Of a stretch of 64,000 nt of DNA, positions 63,919-64,000 are shown in pieces. The notes beneath the pieces were generated by a model, which saw only the letters and a list, made by a program, of their open reading frames with translations, searched no databases and was not told where the DNA came from. Source of the stretch: Mycobacterium gordonae (GTDB taxonomy: Bacteria; Actinomycetota; Actinomycetes; Mycobacteriales; Mycobacteriaceae); contig NZ_CP070973.1 of assembly GCF_017086405.1 (NCBI RefSeq), positions 1,054,001 through 1,118,000 of the forward strand. Reading direction: 5' to 3'. The position numbers and the translations under genes were made by a program. How positions within the stretch are numbered: the stretch's first letter is position 1; the number at the start of each line of letters is the position of its first letter.

Positions 63919-64000
63919 TAACCGCCTCCTTCCCGCCGCCGCCGCAACGTCCCTGATGCCGCCGGGGCGTGATCGACTCTAGGCGTGCCCGCTGTGCGCC

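Overview
The window is chromosomal DNA from a slow-growing Mycobacterium. The GC-rich coding, two PE_PGRS genes, the mycothiol gene mshA, senX3-regX3, a mycolic acid cyclopropane synthase, a mycolate dehydratase and fabH point there. From memory, the gene order follows M. tuberculosis Rv0476 to Rv0533c, so orthology rests on protein motifs plus synteny; no database search was run.

Layout. 1-16 kb: end of a DUF2516 gene, a secreted protein, deoC, a membrane DUF2993 protein, a nitrilase-type hydrolase, murB, an L,D-transpeptidase lipoprotein (lprQ), an SDR, a ROK-type regulator, mshA, a YbjN-like protein, gpm1, senX3-regX3 and a GMC oxidoreductase operon. 16-28 kb: a FadR-type regulator with an operator over its own start codon, an inserted PE_PGRS gene, a conserved Cys-containing protein, ppx1, a proC cluster, the 33-residue ribosomal protein bS22, a GalE-like SDR and a PlsC-like acyltransferase. 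27.8-29.4 kb: an intact IS110-family element whose 5' non-coding end looks like a bridge RNA. Two guide-like segments repeat the left chromosomal flank and the right element end. 29.5-38.2 kb: cmaA2-hadD-serB1 on the minus strand, then hemA-hemC-hemD-hemB.

38.2-44.2 kb: an anti-anti-sigma factor behind a SigF-type promoter, then a surface-modification block of two membrane acyltransferases, an SGNH hydrolase, a Tat-exported esterase and an unlisted 38-residue protein. 44.3-52.4 kb: gabP, then an accessory segment. It holds a WGxxGxxG-type exported peptide, a FAD/Rieske oxidoreductase, a chimeric glycosyltransferase next to a truncated second one, an SDR, a ketopantoate-reductase-like enzyme and an enolase-superfamily enzyme. 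Several of these genes have SigF-type promoters (GTTT, 15-18 bases, GGGTAT/C), so part of the segment looks like a general-stress regulon. 52.4-64 kb: a DDN-like protein, hemL, the cytochrome c maturation operon (resA-like, ccdA, resB, ccsA), a MinD-like ATPase, small membrane proteins, a second PE_PGRS gene, about 0.9 kb without genes, and fabH.

The main biological theme is haem synthesis and its delivery to cytochrome c (hemA/C/D/B, hemL, ccd/res/ccs). Others are mycolate modification, envelope O-acylation and stress control (SenX3-RegX3, SigF). No tRNA, rRNA, CRISPR array or prophage was seen.
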